Assembly: GCA_002470135.1 (NCBI GenBank)
Contig: DKNC01000003.1
Span: 4,367-43,156, forward strand
Direction: 5' to 3'
From: Actinobacteria bacterium UBA7398
GTDB lineage: Bacteria; Actinomycetota; Actinomycetes; Nanopelagicales; Nanopelagicaceae
Length of the DNA: 38,790 nucleotides
In this document: in pieces, positions 17,083-26,245 of the stretch
Position numbering within the stretch: the stretch's first letter is position 1
Layout of the letters: every line of letters starts with the position of its first letter
Made by a program: the position numbers and the translations under genes
The notes under the pieces: model-generated
The model's database searches: none
What the model was told of the DNA's origin: nothing
Seen by the model: the letters and a program-made list of their open reading frames with translations, nothing else

Positions 17083-20000
17083 ATGCGAATTGTTGCAGAA
17101 CGGATGTGCAAGTTGTCTAGGGATAATGAAACCGACCCCGGCATAGATGGTTTAGATGCAATCGCAATTAATAAGGTAAATCAATTATTGATCGAATCCG
17201 AAGCTAATCGCTCCCGTAAAGATATTGGAAATCGCAAACGCTTCGCACGCTTACTAAGAGAGCCAGCAGCAATTGCAGTAACTATGGGGCTCACTGATGA
17301 GGTAATGCGGATATCTAACCCTGTGCGAGCTGCTAAATCTTTTAGAACGGTTTCTAAAGATGCAACTATCTCCGGATTAGGTTTAGTAGATTATTTAGGA
17401 ATTAAAATTGCAGTAGTAGGTTCAATAATTTTACCTAAATTAGTTATGAAAGCGGTGCGCGGCCGCGTTGAATTTGCATCCAATGGCATAATTTTGCCTG
17501 CAGAGAAGAAAGAGCTTTCATCGCATATTTCAAAACGGTCGCAAGAGAGCGCTAGATTAAATATAAATGTACTTGGCGAAGCAGTATTAGGTGATAACGA
17601 AGCCACGGAGCGTTTTAATTCGGTGATAGAAATGATTCGCCGTCCCGAAGCTAATTATGCATCCGTAAAGATTTCTGCAATTGTCAGCCAATTAATAACA
17701 ATCGACCATTTTGGGTCGGTCGAACGAGTATTAAAGCGGTTGCGAGTTTTATATCGAGAAGCCAAGGTCAATAAAACTTTTATTAACTTGGATATGGAGG
17801 AGTATCGCGACCTATCAATCACGGTAGAAGTTTTTAAAACGTTATTAGACGAACCAGAATTTGCAGACTTAAATGCCGGTATTGTGCTACAGGCATATTT
17901 ACCAGAATCTCATTATTATTTGGAAAATTTAATTGAGTGGAGCCGTAACCGCTTTATGCGAAGCGGCGCAACTATAAAAATTCGCATTGTAAAAGGCGCT
18001 AACTTAGCGATGGAGAAAGCTGAGGCTGAATTACATGGCTGGACGCCAGCGCCATATCCAAAGAAATCCGATGTCGACGCTAGTTATACCCGCCTAATTG
18101 ATTTAGCGCTTCGACCAGAAAATGCGAAAGCGGTGCGAATTGGAATCGCAAGCCATAACCTCTTTCATATTGCTTGGTCCATCGAAGTGGCTAAAAATCG
18201 CGGCGTAATCGAACAACTTGATATTGAAATGTTAGAAGGAATGGCAAATGCAGAAGCTCTCGCAATTGCAAAATCTATGGGTTCGGTTCTACTTTATACA
18301 CCGGTAACTCGAAAAGCAGATTTTCCAAGCGCAGTTGCATACTTGGTGCGAAGGCTCGATGAGAATACTTCTTTAGAAAATTATTTAAGAGCATCTTTCG
18401 ATATGAAAGAGGGCAGTGCTAACTATCTCGATCAAAAGGATAGATTTAAGAATTCGGTATCGGAGCGACACACAATTGTTACGCAATCTCGACGCCACTC
18501 AAATATGCCGATTAGCCATGCGGGAGAATTTGCGAACGCGAGTGATGCTGATTTAACAAATCCAATTTTCCAATCAGCGCTGGCCACTGAATATACCAAG
18601 ATTTCAAATGGAATCGCTGACCCAATTCCAGTTGTAATAAATGGCGCCGAAATTTTAAATCAAAATCTGGATTTAGGTTTAGATCCTAATGAAGATGGGA
18701 AACCTTGGTATAAATATTCGGTCATTAATTCAGACGATGTAGATAACGCCATCCAAGTTGCGCAAAGCTCGCTGCTAAGTTGGGAATCAATCGGCGCTGC
18801 GGGTCGAGCCAAGCTGCTACAAGCTGCTGCTACTTTGATGGAATCTGGCCGAGCGAAAACTATTGCAATTATGGCGCGCGATGCTGGCAAAACTGTCAGC
18901 GAAGCAGATCCAGAAGTAAGTGAAGCGATCGACTTTGCTAGGTATTACGCAGATTCAGCTCTAAAAATGAGCGCGGGATCCACTCCGCTTGGCGTAGTTT
19001 TAATTGTGCCACCGTGGAATTTTCCATATGCGATTCCAATGGGTGGCGTTTGCGCTGCGCTTGCTGCTGGAAATACCGTGATTTTAAAGCCGGCTCCAGA
19101 AACCGTTGCAACTGCTTGGGAAATTGTGCAACAACTTTGGGCCAGCGGTATTCCTAAGAACGTATTGCAATTCCTACCTTCCCGAGATGATGCAGTTGGT
19201 AAGTACTTAATTTCTCATCCTGGGATTGCTGGCTTAATTCTTACTGGAGCGCTTTCAACCGCTGAACTATTCTTATCTTGGAAACCTGATTTGAATTTGA
19301 TGGCAGAAACAAGTGGCAAAAACTCCTTGTTAATTTCGGCTAGCGCAGATATAGATAGCGCGGTAAAAGATTTAGTACAATCAGCTTTTGGACATGCGGG
19401 CCAAAAATGTAGCGCAGCAAGTTTAGGAATAGTAGATTCAACCATTTTAAGAAATCCAGCATTCTTAAAACAATTGAAAGATGCGGTTGTTAGTCTTAGC
19501 GTTGGATCTGGAGTTAAATACGGAACCACGGTGGGTCCAGTAATTAGAGCCCCAGAAGCGGCACTGTTGCGGGCGCTAACAACTTTAGAAGCAGGCGAAA
19601 CTTGGTTGGTAGAACCAACTCAAATAGATAGCGCAGGCTTTATTTGGTCACCCGGAGTGAAATTGGGAATTAAAGCTAATTCTTGGAGCCATAAAAATGA
19701 ATGGTTTGGTCCAGTGCTAGGAATTATGGAAGCACCAAATTTTGTCACTGCACTTAAATGGCAAAACGACGTGGACTTTGGCCTAACTTCCGGAATTCAT
19801 AGCCTTGATACTTCTGAGTGTGCAGAATGGATTACTGGAATCGAAGCCGGAAATTTATATGTAAATCGGGGCATCACAGGCGCGATTGTAAATCGCCAAC
19901 CATTCGGCGGTTGGAAGCGGAGCAGTGTCGGTGCAACTGCGAAAGCTGGCGGCCCGAATTACTTATCTCAACTCCGGAATTGGGTACCGCTTACGAATTC

Positions 20001-20481
20001 AACCTTGTTAAAAGAGAGCGCAAATCAGTGGTGGGAGCGCGCTGGGAAATATGCGATAGATCGCGCTGGTTTAAATGTAGAACGAAACTATCAAAGGTAT
20101 TGCAAATTCAACTCGGAAATCTTAGTTGTAATCGATAACCAAGTTTCTAATGAAACTTTAGCTGCTATCGATTGGGTCTCAGAGAGATTTGATTTATCAA
20201 TTCGAATCTGCAAAACAGATTCCATTTCAGATCTACTTTCGCAAATTGAAAGAGGATTATTATCAATTGGCAAAGTGCGTTGGCTTTCAAATGCCACCCC
20301 ACCAATTGCAGAGCTCTTAGCGCTCGGTATTTCGGTTGATCCACGACCGATTACAAATGAAGGTTCTGTTGAAATACCCCGTTGGTTCAGAGAGCAGAGT
20401 GTGGCAATCACAAACCACCGTTATGGAAATGTTGGCGCCGGCCCTAAGCCAATTTTGCCAAATCAGCTAAATAATCGTTAG
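17083..20481 (+). CDS. putA: Bifunctional proline dehydrogenase / glutamate-semialdehyde dehydrogenase
   Basis: 1132-residue fusion that oxidises proline to glutamate. Residues about 60-470 form the FAD proline dehydrogenase barrel: SVKISAIVSQL, RIVKGANLAMEKAEAELHGW, IGIASHNLFHI and LVRRLDENTSLENY. Residues about 540-990 form the P5C dehydrogenase: VPPWNFPYA near residue 643, MAETSGKNS, catalytic Cys near 775 in GQKCSAAS, EWFGPVLGIM. About 120 further C-terminal residues have no motif I recognise. There is no N-terminal ribbon-helix-helix, so it should not autoregulate as the E. coli protein does. ATG 17083 is tentative; ATG 17104 is also possible and no clear Shine-Dalgarno decides. It runs divergently from punA and overlaps the convergent cyclotransferase gene by 38 nt. 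Confidence 0.93.
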   Translation: MRIVAERMCKLSRDNETDPGIDGLDAIAINKVNQLLIESEANRSRKDIGNRKRFARLLREPAAIAVTMGLTDEVMRISNPVRAAKSFRTVSKDATISGLGLVDYLGIKIAVVGSIILPKLVMKAVRGRVEFASNGIILPAEKKELSSHISKRSQESARLNINVLGEAVLGDNEATERFNSVIEMIRRPEANYASVKISAIVSQLITIDHFGSVERVLKRLRVLYREAKVNKTFINLDMEEYRDLSITVEVFKTLLDEPEFADLNAGIVLQAYLPESHYYLENLIEWSRNRFMRSGATIKIRIVKGANLAMEKAEAELHGWTPAPYPKKSDVDASYTRLIDLALRPENAKAVRIGIASHNLFHIAWSIEVAKNRGVIEQLDIEMLEGMANAEALAIAKSMGSVLLYTPVTRKADFPSAVAYLVRRLDENTSLENYLRASFDMKEGSANYLDQKDRFKNSVSERHTIVTQSRRHSNMPISHAGEFANASDADLTNPIFQSALATEYTKISNGIADPIPVVINGAEILNQNLDLGLDPNEDGKPWYKYSVINSDDVDNAIQVAQSSLLSWESIGAAGRAKLLQAAATLMESGRAKTIAIMARDAGKTVSEADPEVSEAIDFARYYADSALKMSAGSTPLGVVLIVPPWNFPYAIPMGGVCAALAAGNTVILKPAPETVATAWEIVQQLWASGIPKNVLQFLPSRDDAVGKYLISHPGIAGLILTGALSTAELFLSWKPDLNLMAETSGKNSLLISASADIDSAVKDLVQSAFGHAGQKCSAASLGIVDSTILRNPAFLKQLKDAVVSLSVGSGVKYGTTVGPVIRAPEAALLRALTTLEAGETWLVEPTQIDSAGFIWSPGVKLGIKANSWSHKNEWFGPVLGIMEAPNFVTALKWQNDVDFGLTSGIHSLDTSECAEWITGIEAGNLYVNRGITGAIVNRQPFGGWKRSSVGATAKAGGPNYLSQLRNWVPLTNSTLLKESANQWWERAGKYAIDRAGLNVERNYQRYCKFNSEILVVIDNQVSNETLAAIDWVSERFDLSIRICKTDSISDLLSQIERGLLSIGKVRWLSNATPPIAELLALGISVDPRPITNEGSVEIPRWFREQSVAITNHRYGNVGAGPKPILPNQLNNR

Positions 20482-20878
20482 GCGCACCTGCTACTTTTGC
20501 AGCTTCGTACATAATTTGAAAATATCTTGAACTGGGCTTGCCACCTTCGTATGAATTTAAAACATATAAATAAACTAATGAATTACCTTCAAGGGTTTCG
20601 ACGCGCAACCTGATTTTTTGATAAAGGTTGGTGTCAACGCCTTCCCACTGATCGAGAGATTTTTCATCGTCCTTAGTTAAATCATAAATTGCAACAAATA
20701 CATGGCTAGCTGAATCTTCAACAATGGTTGCCACCGCGCCTTCCCAACCAATCTCTTCGCCGCCGAAAGTAATGCGCCAACCTTCAAGCCAACCATTTCC
20801 GCGATGTGGTGAATGCGGTGCCCGCTTTAGCATTTGTTGTGGATCTAGATTTGATCCATATGCTGCATAAAGCGTCAT
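20444..20878 (-). CDS. Gamma-glutamylcyclotransferase-like (AIG2 fold) protein
   Basis: 144-residue small protein with the hallmark YAAYGSNLDPQQM glycine-rich loop of the gamma-glutamylcyclotransferase fold at its N-terminus, then WRITFGG and a central VFVAIYDLTKDDEKSLDQWEGV, where family members carry the acidic catalytic residue. The family releases 5-oxoproline from gamma-glutamyl compounds, but many members have no known substrate, so only the fold is claimed. It is the last gene of the carboxylase operon (8 nt behind the alpha subunit) and its 3' end overlaps putA by 38 nt on the other strand. Whether it acts on glutamyl compounds linked to proline catabolism is speculation. Confidence 0.82.
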   Translation of the reverse strand: MTLYAAYGSNLDPQQMLKRAPHSPHRGNGWLEGWRITFGGEEIGWEGAVATIVEDSASHVFVAIYDLTKDDEKSLDQWEGVDTNLYQKIRLRVETLEGNSLVYLYVLNSYEGGKPSSRYFQIMYEAAKVAGAPNDYLADLAKLA

Positions 20879-20886
20879 CGGCGCAT

Positions 20887-22605
20887 TTAATTATCTAATA
20901 TGTTGCAGAGTTTGCTACCGCTTGTGATGGTTTCGCCAATATTGGCTGATATATCGGCAATTTTACCGGCTTTGTGCGCAGTGAGCGGTTGCTCCATCTT
21001 CATAGCTTCCAGTACAAAAATTAAATCCCCAACCTCGACCTGGTCACCTTCCAAAACTGCAATTTTTACAACGGTTCCTTGCATTGGGCTAGTGAGAGCG
21101 TCACCAGTAACAATTCCGGTTACGCCACTTTTCGCGCGATGGCGTTTATGTGTGGTCTCGTTTGCATGAATTGCAACTTCAAATCTATGGCCATTAACTT
21201 CGGTAATGAAAGTTTCTGGTCGGGGTGCGCTAGAAATTCCCGAAGTACCACCTTGAAACATTGGAATTTCGTTAACAAACTCACTCTCAATGTAACTTGT
21301 ATAAACTTTGAATTGATCAACAAAAGCTGGATCTGTAATAATTGCTCGATGAAATGGCAGTGCAGTTGCTAAACCTTCAATATGAAATTCAGCTAACGCT
21401 CGTTTAGCGCGTGCAATTGCTTCATTTCTATTAGCGCCAGTGATAATTAATTTAGCTAAAAGTGAATCAAAATTTCCACCGATAACATCGCCCGCAGTAA
21501 AACCAGCATCAACGCGCACGCCAGGTCCACTAGGTACTTGCCATTTAGTGATTGTGCCGGGAGCGGGCAAAAATGAACGCCCAGGATCTTCGCCATTAAT
21601 TCTAAATTCGATGGAGTGGCCACGGATTATCGGGTCCTCATTCTTTATTTTTTCACCCATTGCAATTCGGAATTGCTCTCTAACCAAATCAACGCCAGCA
21701 ACTTCTTCGCTAACTGGGTGTTCGACTTGTAGGCGGGTATTAACTTCTAGGAATGAGATGGTGCCATCAATTCCAACTAGAAATTCACAAGTGCCGGCTC
21801 CAACATAGCCAGCGGCTTTCATTATGGCTTTGCTCGAACGGTAAAGCTCAGCGTTCTGCGCTTCACTTAAAAACGGCGCTGGGGCTTCTTCTACTAATTT
21901 TTGATGTCGACGTTGCAACGAGCAATCTCTAGTGCTGACAACCATGGCATTTCCGTGTTGATCAACGAGCACTTGGGTCTCCACATGGCGCGGTTTATCG
22001 AGATAACGCTCGACAAAACATTCGCCGCGACCAAAACCGCTAATCGCTTCTCGAACTGCCGATGCATAGAGCTCTGGAATTTCCGCGAGCGATCGTGCAA
22101 CTTTTAAGCCGCGACCACCGCCACCATGTGCAGCTTTTATCGCAACTGGCAGACCATGTTCCTTAGCAAATGCAATGACTTCATCTGCAGAATCGACTGG
22201 GTCGGAAGTGCCAGCAACTTGTGGCGCGCCAACTTTTGCCGCAATCTTTCGAGCCGAAACTTTATCACCCAACGCTCTAATCGCAGCTGGCGGTGGTCCG
22301 ATCCAAATTAACCCCGCAGCAATCACTGCTTCTGCAAAATCTGCATTCTCGGATAGAAATCCATAGCCCGGATGAACCGCATCAGCGCCAGATTTTTTTG
22401 CAACTGCAATAATTTTTGAGATATTTAAATAAGTTTGCGCGCCAGTTATGCCATCTAAGGAAAACGCTTCGTCAGCTGATTGCACATGAAGTGCAGTTCG
22501 ATCTTCATCTGAATAAACTGCGATACTTTTTAAACCATGGTCTTTACAAGCTCGTGCTACTCGTACCGCAATTTCACCACGGTTAGCAATCAATACTGAT
22601 TTCAT
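20887..22605 (-). CDS. Acyl-CoA carboxylase alpha subunit (biotin carboxylase + BCCP)
   Basis: 572-residue two-part subunit. Residues 1-445 form biotin carboxylase (IANRGEIAVRVARACKD, VHPGYGFLSENADFA, AAHGGGGRGLKVA, FLEVNTRLQVEHPV); the last 75 are the biotin carrier domain with the target lysine in EAMKMEQP. It carboxylates biotin with ATP and bicarbonate, then passes CO2 to the beta subunit. In actinobacteria this AccA-type chain can serve acetyl- and propionyl-CoA carboxylases; propionyl-CoA is plausible here because a methylmalonyl-CoA mutase subunit lies elsewhere in the window. Its ATG overlaps the maf stop by 1 nt. BirA at 25014 is the predicted enzyme that attaches biotin. Confidence 0.93.
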   Translation of the reverse strand: MKSVLIANRGEIAVRVARACKDHGLKSIAVYSDEDRTALHVQSADEAFSLDGITGAQTYLNISKIIAVAKKSGADAVHPGYGFLSENADFAEAVIAAGLIWIGPPPAAIRALGDKVSARKIAAKVGAPQVAGTSDPVDSADEVIAFAKEHGLPVAIKAAHGGGGRGLKVARSLAEIPELYASAVREAISGFGRGECFVERYLDKPRHVETQVLVDQHGNAMVVSTRDCSLQRRHQKLVEEAPAPFLSEAQNAELYRSSKAIMKAAGYVGAGTCEFLVGIDGTISFLEVNTRLQVEHPVSEEVAGVDLVREQFRIAMGEKIKNEDPIIRGHSIEFRINGEDPGRSFLPAPGTITKWQVPSGPGVRVDAGFTAGDVIGGNFDSLLAKLIITGANRNEAIARAKRALAEFHIEGLATALPFHRAIITDPAFVDQFKVYTSYIESEFVNEIPMFQGGTSGISSAPRPETFITEVNGHRFEVAIHANETTHKRHRAKSGVTGIVTGDALTSPMQGTVVKIAVLEGDQVEVGDLIFVLEAMKMEQPLTAHKAGKIADISANIGETITSGSKLCNILDN

Positions 22606-23228
22606 CAGATGGTTACTTCCAATCTGAGTGGTTTTGAATTAGCAATTGCAAACCAGTCATAACCTAAGTGGTTTATAGTTTTACGAAGTAGCGGCAATGA
22701 AAGTCCGATTACATTGCTGGTTTCGCCCTCAATCCGATCAATAAATGGTGCGCTCAAACCGTCTAGCGTGAATCCACCAGCAACTTGTAGCGGTTCGCCA
22801 GTAGCAACGTAATCTTCTATTTCTCGATCTGTCATATCGGCAAAGAAAACTTTAGTAGAGGCGATATCTGATATCTCCAATCCTTTTTCGGTGTCGATAA
22901 AGCAGTGACCAGTATGCAAAATCCCAGACTTGCCACGTAATTCTTTACATCTAGCGGTTGCATTAGCTGGCGTTTCTGGTTTTCCTAAAGATTTGCCATT
23001 GAATTCAAAAGTTGAGTCACAACCAATCACAATCGCCGCTTCAGTTATCATTGCCTTAACAGTATGCGCCTTAACGATGGCTAGCGCGAGTACTAATTCA
23101 GCTGGAGTTAAATCTTGATATTCAGGCGATTCTTCATCAACACCGCTCACAATTATCTCAGGGTTAATACCAACCGAATTTAATAAGCGTCGACGTGATG
23201 GCGAAGCTGATGCCAAGATAATTTTCAT
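22605..23228 (-). CDS. maf: Maf-family nucleotide pyrophosphatase
   Basis: 207-residue house-cleaning enzyme that hydrolyses non-canonical or excess nucleoside triphosphates (the dTTP/UTP group is typical for the YhdE type). Seen: ILASASPSRRRLLNSVG at the N-terminus, GVDEESPE, GCDSTFEFNGKSLGKPETPANA with the substrate aspartate, and YVATGEPLQVAGGFTLDG. It is wedged between the epsilon and alpha carboxylase genes (2-nt gap, 1-nt overlap), an arrangement I recall from other actinobacteria and probably one of co-transcription, not of shared function. Substrate is not decided by the sequence. Confidence 0.93.
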   Translation of the reverse strand: MKIILASASPSRRRLLNSVGINPEIIVSGVDEESPEYQDLTPAELVLALAIVKAHTVKAMITEAAIVIGCDSTFEFNGKSLGKPETPANATARCKELRGKSGILHTGHCFIDTEKGLEISDIASTKVFFADMTDREIEDYVATGEPLQVAGGFTLDGLSAPFIDRIEGETSNVIGLSLPLLRKTINHLGYDWFAIANSKPLRLEVTI

Positions 23229-23230
23229 GG

Positions 23231-23398
23231 TTATTTACCATCGTTGTATCTACGATTTTTAACGAGCTCACTACGAAGTTGTGGCTTTCCCCAAGTACTT
23301 CGGTTTACTACTGGTTTTTTAATGCGTGCTTTCAAAACATTTGTGATCGCGATGGTTTCGTCAGGATTTGGGGTGCCTTTAGTTACGGTGAAGTTCAT
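23231..23398 (-). CDS. Acyl-CoA carboxylase epsilon subunit
   Basis: 55-residue basic protein matching the ACC epsilon family: the N-terminal FTVTKGTPNPDETIAITNVLKAR corresponds to the family pattern F-T-V-x-[KR]-G-x-P-x-x-E-x-A, then a central proline and a WGKP patch, with a lysine/arginine-rich end. In actinobacteria such chains bind the beta subunit and raise holoenzyme activity. ATG 23398 is the natural start; the open frame extends upstream into the beta-subunit gene but that part is meaningless antiphase sequence. It starts 13 nt after the beta subunit stop, with AGGA about 11 nt upstream. Confidence 0.85.
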   Translation of the reverse strand: MNFTVTKGTPNPDETIAITNVLKARIKKPVVNRSTWGKPQLRSELVKNRRYNDGK

Positions 23399-23411
23399 TT
23401 TTGAATTATTC

Positions 23412-24983
23412 CTAAAGCGGAATATTGCCATGCTTTCTTGCTGGCAAAATGTCGCGTTTATTTCGGAGCGTGCGTAGCGCTTTAGTGATGTAGCTTCTAG
23501 TTTGGCTTGGTTCAATTACAGCATCGATAAAGCCACGCTCTGCAGCTAAGTAAGGATTAGCTAGGGTATCTTCGTAATTAGTGATTAATTCTTTCCGAAG
23601 CTTTTCTGGGTCTTTCGCGTCGCTTAATTCTTTTCGGTAAAGAATATTTACGGCGCCTTGTGCTCCCATGACCGCAATTTGAGCGGTTGGCCAAGCAAGA
23701 TTTATATCGGCTCCTAAATGTTTTGAACCCATTACGTCGTAAGCGCCACCATAAGCTTTTCGAGTAATTAATGTAACCATTGGAACCGATGCTTCACCAT
23801 AGGCATAGAGCAACTTTGCGCCGCGTCGGATAATGCCGTTCCATTCTTGATCTGTACCCGGCAAGAATCCAGGCACATCTACTAGCGTGATAATTGGGAT
23901 TCCATAAGCATCACAAGTTCGCACAAATCGCGCTGCTTTTTCGCTGGCATCAATATTTAGTGTGCCGGCAAGTTGTAGCGGTTGGTTAGCCACTACTCCT
24001 ACGGAACGACCTTCAATTCTGCCAAATCCAATTACGATGTTTGGCGCAAAGAGCGATTGCACTTCTAAGAATTCTGATTCGTCTAGGATTGCTTCAATAA
24101 CTTTTTTAATATCATAAGGTTGATTTGGGCTATCTGGAATTAAAAGATCAAGTGACTTATCGAGCGGAGTAACTTCATCGCTTTCGGTTGCACCCAAAAT
24201 TGGGGCTTCATCCATGTTGTTACTTGGCAAATATGAAAGTAGAGCTTTTACGTAATCAATCGCATCATCTTCACTCTCGGCTAAGTAATGGGAGTTTCCG
24301 GTTTTAGCGCTATGGGTATGTGCGCCGCCAAGCTCTTCCATGCCAACTTCTTCACCAGTAACTGTCTTGATTACTTCTGGGCCGGTAATAAACATATGTG
24401 AAGTTTCATTAACCATGATGGTGAAGTCGGTCATCGCAGGCGAATAAACCGCACCACCAGCGCACGGTCCAAGAATTAATGATATTTGTGGGATCACACC
24501 AGATGATCTTGCATTGCGTCGAAAAATTTCGCCGTATCTGCCCAGCGAAACTACACCTTCTTGAATTCGAGCGCCGCCAGAATCATTAATGCCTACCAGC
24601 GGAATTCCATTCTTTAATGCAAAGTCCATCAGCTTCACAATTTTTTCACCAAAAACTTCGCCGAGGCTGCCACCCATTACCGTAAAGTCTTGGGAGAAGA
24701 CTGCGATAGTTCGACCATCCACCGTTCCATATCCAGTTACAACGCCATCACCATATGGTCGGCTATCTTGCATTCCGAAATTAACAGAACGGTGTCTGGC
24801 AAACTCATCTAATTCAGTAAAGGAACCCGCATCAACTAATTTTTCGATACGCTCACGCGCGGTCATCTTCCCTTTTGCGTGTTGCTTTTCGATGGCGCGA
24901 GCGGAACCAGCGTGCACTGCTTCGTCTAATCGTTTACGCAGATCTTCGATCTTGCCGGCCGTAGTATGAATGTCTTCGGTCAT
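23412..24983 (-). CDS. Propionyl/acyl-CoA carboxylase beta subunit (carboxyltransferase)
   Basis: 523-residue carboxyltransferase that moves CO2 from biotin to an acyl-CoA. The N-terminal half shows KGKMTARERIEKLVD, NDSGGARIQEGVVSLG (acyl-CoA oxyanion glycines) and GPCAGGAVYSPAMTDF; the C-terminal half shows QPLQLAGTLNIDASEKAARFVRTCD and DVPGFLPGTDQEWNGIIRRGAK (biotin pocket). Length and motifs fit PccB/AccB of actinobacteria. It heads the operon beta-epsilon-maf-alpha-cyclotransferase. A TACCTT hexamer lies exactly 6 nt before ATG 24983. The operon diverges from birA across 30 nt. Confidence 0.94.
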   Translation of the reverse strand: MTEDIHTTAGKIEDLRKRLDEAVHAGSARAIEKQHAKGKMTARERIEKLVDAGSFTELDEFARHRSVNFGMQDSRPYGDGVVTGYGTVDGRTIAVFSQDFTVMGGSLGEVFGEKIVKLMDFALKNGIPLVGINDSGGARIQEGVVSLGRYGEIFRRNARSSGVIPQISLILGPCAGGAVYSPAMTDFTIMVNETSHMFITGPEVIKTVTGEEVGMEELGGAHTHSAKTGNSHYLAESEDDAIDYVKALLSYLPSNNMDEAPILGATESDEVTPLDKSLDLLIPDSPNQPYDIKKVIEAILDESEFLEVQSLFAPNIVIGFGRIEGRSVGVVANQPLQLAGTLNIDASEKAARFVRTCDAYGIPIITLVDVPGFLPGTDQEWNGIIRRGAKLLYAYGEASVPMVTLITRKAYGGAYDVMGSKHLGADINLAWPTAQIAVMGAQGAVNILYRKELSDAKDPEKLRKELITNYEDTLANPYLAAERGFIDAVIEPSQTRSYITKALRTLRNKRDILPARKHGNIPL

Positions 24984-24989
24984 GGGCTT

Positions 24990-24995
24990 AAGGTA
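24990..24995 (-). promoter_or_regulatory. Putative -10 element, leaderless carboxylase operon
   Basis: TACCTT on the minus strand, 6 nt before the beta-subunit ATG, in the 30-nt gap shared with birA. There is no Shine-Dalgarno room. Confidence 0.5.
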
Positions 24996-25013
24996 CTAGG
25001 GAAATGAGGCGCA

Positions 25014-25769
25014 GTGATACATGTTCCGCTTAACCCGCAACGAATATCACAAGCGCTCGGCAACGGCTACTGGCGGGTAAAGGTAATTTCAGAAACCACT
25101 TCAACGCAGAGCGAAATCATAAATAATTTTTCACCGTTACAACATGGTGATTTACTAATCGCAGAATTTCAAAATAATGGTAGAGGCCGGTTAGATCGTA
25201 AATTCATTGCGCCACCAATGCGCGCGTTGCTTTTCTCAACTTTTATAAAACCAGAACGCGCTATTTCTGAATGGGGTTGGCTACCACTGATTATTGGCTT
25301 GTCAGTTGCCGAAGCTCTATCTGAATTGACCGGGAAAGAGTTTCTAACAAAGTGGCCAAACGATGTCTTATATGAAGGCAAAAAAGTTTCTGGAATTCTC
25401 TGCGAAAGTAGCCATGGTGGTCTGATCGCCGGGGTTGGCATAAATGTTAATTTTGAGAAATCCGAACTACCAGTTAAAAACGCATCGGCAATTAATTTAG
25501 TAACTGGCAGCGAAGCAGAGCGAGAATTAGTACTTGCGGCAACTCTAGGTAAGATTTCAGAGAATTTAAAAATTTGGAATGAGAGTGGGGTTAATTTGCT
25601 AGCTGACATTTATTTAAAATATTCAGCCACGATAGGTAAAGAAGTTAGAGTTGAATTAGGTAACGGGAATACAATTTCAGCAATAGCAATCGGCCTAAGT
25701 GAATTTGGTGAGTTAAAGCTAAGTAATGGAAGTGCCGTCTCAATTGGGGATGTCACACACCTACGTTGA
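25014..25769 (+). CDS. birA: Biotin protein ligase, monofunctional
   Basis: 251-residue enzyme that makes biotinyl-AMP and transfers biotin to carrier lysines. Seen: ETTSTQSEI (STNxx site), the adenylate loop NGRGRLDRKF, and KWPNDVLYEGKKVSGILCE followed by GVGINVNF. There is no N-terminal winged helix, so it is a class I ligase and should not repress biotin genes. The C-terminal SH3-like cap (VRVELGNGNTISAIAIGL) is present. GTG 25014 has TGAGG 4 nt upstream. It sits back to back with the carboxylase operon whose alpha chain it would modify, and overlaps the convergent gtrA-like gene by 9 nt. Confidence 0.92.
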   Translation: MIHVPLNPQRISQALGNGYWRVKVISETTSTQSEIINNFSPLQHGDLLIAEFQNNGRGRLDRKFIAPPMRALLFSTFIKPERAISEWGWLPLIIGLSVAEALSELTGKEFLTKWPNDVLYEGKKVSGILCESSHGGLIAGVGINVNFEKSELPVKNASAINLVTGSEAERELVLAATLGKISENLKIWNESGVNLLADIYLKYSATIGKEVRVELGNGNTISAIAIGLSEFGELKLSNGSAVSIGDVTHLR

Positions 25770-26189
25770 TGGAAATACCCATTTTCGGTAGGCGTAAAAT
25801 CTAAATAAGGTTCCGATTCCAACACCAATCACGTTCGCACTTATATTGTCAGCAAGCGCCGACTGTAAATCTAAGACATAACGCGAAAAGGCAAGTGCTA
25901 GCGTGCCAATTCCTAACCCAACAATATTGAGCGCAAAAAAGAGCGTAACTTCGCGATGCATTTTTCCTTTTGGGCGATCGCGCCAAGTCCAAAATCTATT
26001 ACCTATATAGGCCACAGTTATTGATGCAATACCGGAAATTATTGAGCCAGTAAGCGGCTTTTCTGCAAGCGGAGCCCGCGGAACGTGCACTAGTAGGTTA
26101 AAACCACCAACAGAGATCACATACGCAACTGCGCCAACGCTCCCGAATTTCAGCAATTCATGGCGAATATCAAGCAACCTTTTAATCAC
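25761..26189 (-). CDS. GtrA-like family membrane protein
   Basis: 142-residue protein with four membrane segments (about residues 14-34, 47-65, 82-102 and 114-132). It has the family marks FGSVGAVAYVISVGGFNLLV at the start and FRFYAYRKWVF at the end. GtrA-type proteins are thought to help flip polyprenyl-linked sugars during glycan or teichoic-acid glycosylation. It starts at GTG 26189, with TAGACT 6 nt upstream on the minus strand. It diverges from purK and lies near the surface-glycan genes, which fits but does not prove a glycan role. Confidence 0.85.
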   Translation of the reverse strand: MIKRLLDIRHELLKFGSVGAVAYVISVGGFNLLVHVPRAPLAEKPLTGSIISGIASITVAYIGNRFWTWRDRPKGKMHREVTLFFALNIVGLGIGTLALAFSRYVLDLQSALADNISANVIGVGIGTLFRFYAYRKWVFPST

Positions 26190-26195
26190 TAGCGG

Positions 26196-26201
26196 AGTCT
26201 A
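26196..26201 (-). promoter_or_regulatory. Putative -10 element, leaderless gtrA-like gene
   Basis: TAGACT on the minus strand ending 6 nt before GTG 26189; no Shine-Dalgarno follows it. Confidence 0.5.
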
Positions 26202-26233
26202 TCTGCCAAATAACGATTTATATCGCTAACAAG

Positions 26234-26239
26234 TAATCT
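26234..26239 (+). promoter_or_regulatory. Putative -10 element, leaderless purK
   Basis: TAATCT, close to the consensus TATAAT, ends 6 nt before ATG 26246. The intervening bases TGCGCC hold no Shine-Dalgarno. Confidence 0.55.
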
Positions 26240-26245
26240 TGCGCC

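Noticed and set aside
23399..23515. N-terminal extension of the epsilon subunit into the beta-subunit gene
   Set aside because: This part reads the beta-subunit coding end in another frame; the family's conserved start (FTVxKGxP) follows ATG 23398.
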